Translations under genes and position numbers: made by a program
The notes under the pieces: generated by a model
What the model saw: the letters and a program-made list of their open reading frames with translations, nothing else
Database searches by the model: none
What the model was told of the DNA's origin: nothing
Shown here: positions 62,729-64,000 of the stretch, piece after piece
Position numbering within the stretch: the first letter of the stretch is position 1
How the letters are laid out: each line of letters opens with the position of its first letter
Origin: Bolinopsis microptera
Taxonomy: Eukaryota > Ctenophora > Tentaculata > Lobata > Bolinopsidae
DNA length: 64,000 bases
NCBI RefSeq assembly: GCF_026151205.1
Contig: NC_087084.1
Coordinates: 5,759,538 to 5,823,537, forward strand
Reading direction: 5' to 3'

Positions 62729-64000
62729 TTATAATTTGGCAATATTGTTAATGTTAGGAATTTGTTTGGAGGACGCTTTAGGGAATCTTCGTTCATGAGC
62801 TTTGGTAAGGAACCTTCCTAGGTCTCCGATGGTTGTAGGGTGTGCGAAGATCTGTACAATGTCAGAAAAGAGTAATGTTTTACTTTGTTGGGACAAACAG
62901 TGGCGGAGATCTTCATAGAGAGGGCAAGTACGCAATACATGAAGTTCATCTTCGATGATTGGATCAGGGAAAGGAAGCTCTAGAAGAAGATCGAGTGACT
63001 CCACATCTGTAGTAGAACAGTGTTTGCATGCCCTATTCGAAAGTTTATGTCGATGCATGCCGTGTCTTCCAGTTTCGATGTTGTATTGATGCGAGCTTGT
63101 TCTGAGTTGCGCAAGTCTCCTAGTCTGCTGTGGCCGTAGGTTGATCGACAGGTATGTTTCGCAACCGAAGCTTGCCTTGATGAGGTTGTAGAATCCTAGT
63201 TTTCTGTTGAGTTTTCGCTCTTTGTTCCATTGTTGAACGAAAAGGGTTTTCATAGCCTCGCTGATTTTGAGCGGGTTTGAAATATCACTTCCTCCTGTCA
63301 GTTGTTTCACTGTGTTCTTGGTGGATTCCAGCCGGGAGAACCATAACAGTTTCAGATCCCTCTGCTCGGCGTAAGCGTGCCACACTAAAGAAGAGCATCC
63401 CTCTTTGTCCAGTCCCTCCAACCTCCCAAGGTAGCTATAGACTTGGGACGTAAGCTCGATGGCAAGCGGGTATCTTCCAGTGTCACCCCACACAGCGGTG
63501 TTTGAAGTCGATTTGTTGACATTCATAGTCCATTTCATAAATGATAGGTGAACTTTCTCCAGGGGGTCTTTTGCTGTATCCTGAGTAGCCGGATAACTCC
63601 CCGAAGCAAAGATAGACATGAAGTTTGTCATGGGAAGCCAGATCTGACACCCGTAGGATAGAACAGGAACAATCAGAGTGTCGAAAAGCTTAAACACAGT
63701 TGTCTTCCGAAGGTATCGAAGGTCAAGCAAACTCTTGAGAGAGAAGTAGCTCCGGAGCCCTTTTTGTCTAAGCTTTATCTGAGCAAGTTTTAATGATCCC
63801 GTGAGTGTGAACGTAATTCCAAGATATGTGTACTCACGCACTGATGGCAAGGTCATTTCCCCGTAGACAAAATTAGTACTGTCCTTGAGCACCCGTCCTG
63901 CCCGGTTAAACACCATAATTGCTGTTTTTGATATGTTAACCGATAACCCCCACTCTTGACAGTAGGTGTGTAAAACTTCTAACATTCTTTGAAGACTCTC
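62729..64000 (-). pseudogene. LINE reverse transcriptase, C-terminal half (continues beyond window)
   Basis: The 418-codon minus-strand frame starts after the RT catalytic motif, with CQEWGLSVNISKTAIMVFNR and YTYLGITFTLTGSLK (thumb-region blocks). It continues through DTLIVPVLSYGCQIW to a C-terminal region with a Cys/His cluster (CKHCSTTDVE, VLRTCPLYEDLRH), the zinc-knuckle-like end common in LINE ORF2 proteins. The frame is intact to its stop at 62729 and open at the window edge, so the copy may be young. Palm domain and endonuclease lie outside. Confidence 0.85.

Overview
The window is animal nuclear DNA. It is AT-rich, its genes are split by GT-AG introns, it is very dense in repeats, and none of its genes is organised like a bacterial or viral one. 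The gene content (a microsomal-type cytochrome P450 and a secreted or membrane receptor built from SRCR, PAN/apple and Ig modules) and the transposon mix (copia, Penelope-like elements with hammerhead ribozymes, LINEs, pogo, a MULE-like element, Helitron-like ends) suggest a marine invertebrate, perhaps a cnidarian or another early-branching animal. I cannot name the species from the sequence.

Layout. 1-4.2 kb: minus-strand Ty1/copia gag-pol with a frameshift, cut by the window edge. 4.3-9.3 kb: a Penelope-like (PLE) endonuclease remnant, then non-coding DNA holding an element with inverted ends, a strong hairpin followed by a T-run, and a small inverted-repeat element carrying telomere-like sequence. 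9.4-11.2 kb: a few spliced-looking exons of an unrecognised plus-strand gene. 13.0-14.3 kb: a complete three-exon minus-strand gene for a secreted coiled-coil protein. 15.4-16.3 kb: a pogo-type non-autonomous transposon. 17.2-27.9 kb: a cytochrome P450 gene on plus. Its introns carry a 1.9-kb foldback element, about 1 kb of a 7-bp repeat that copies the splice-donor motif, and 3.6 kb of a 38-bp minisatellite. 28-33.9 kb: intergenic DNA with LINE remnants and a foldback element between two direct repeats.

33.98 kb to at least 60.7 kb: one large plus-strand receptor gene. In order I read a signal peptide, a Thr/Pro/Glu-rich repeat stalk fused to SRCR1, then SRCR2-4. After these come modules repeated about every 8.3-8.5 kb (starting at 43.7, 52.3 and 60.6 kb). 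Each of the first two contains the N-terminal half of an Ig domain, a PAN domain, one or two SRCR domains, the C-terminal half of the same Ig domain, and a second Ig domain of V type. Nearly all exon junctions are phase 1, so cassettes can be skipped or shuffled in frame. PAN and SRCR exons sitting between two halves of an Ig domain, in both complete modules, is the most striking observation here. It suggests either a switchable ectodomain made by alternative splicing or a new interrupted-Ig architecture.

The introns of this gene are loaded with transposons: PLE fragments, one clear hammerhead ribozyme (38079-38121) and one degenerate one (50858-50915), a 70-bp perfect palindrome, Helitron-like ends, a LINE, and a 2.9-kb MULE-like element with about 540-bp inverted ends and a 9-bp target duplication. 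The window ends with a second pogo copy and another minus-strand LINE.
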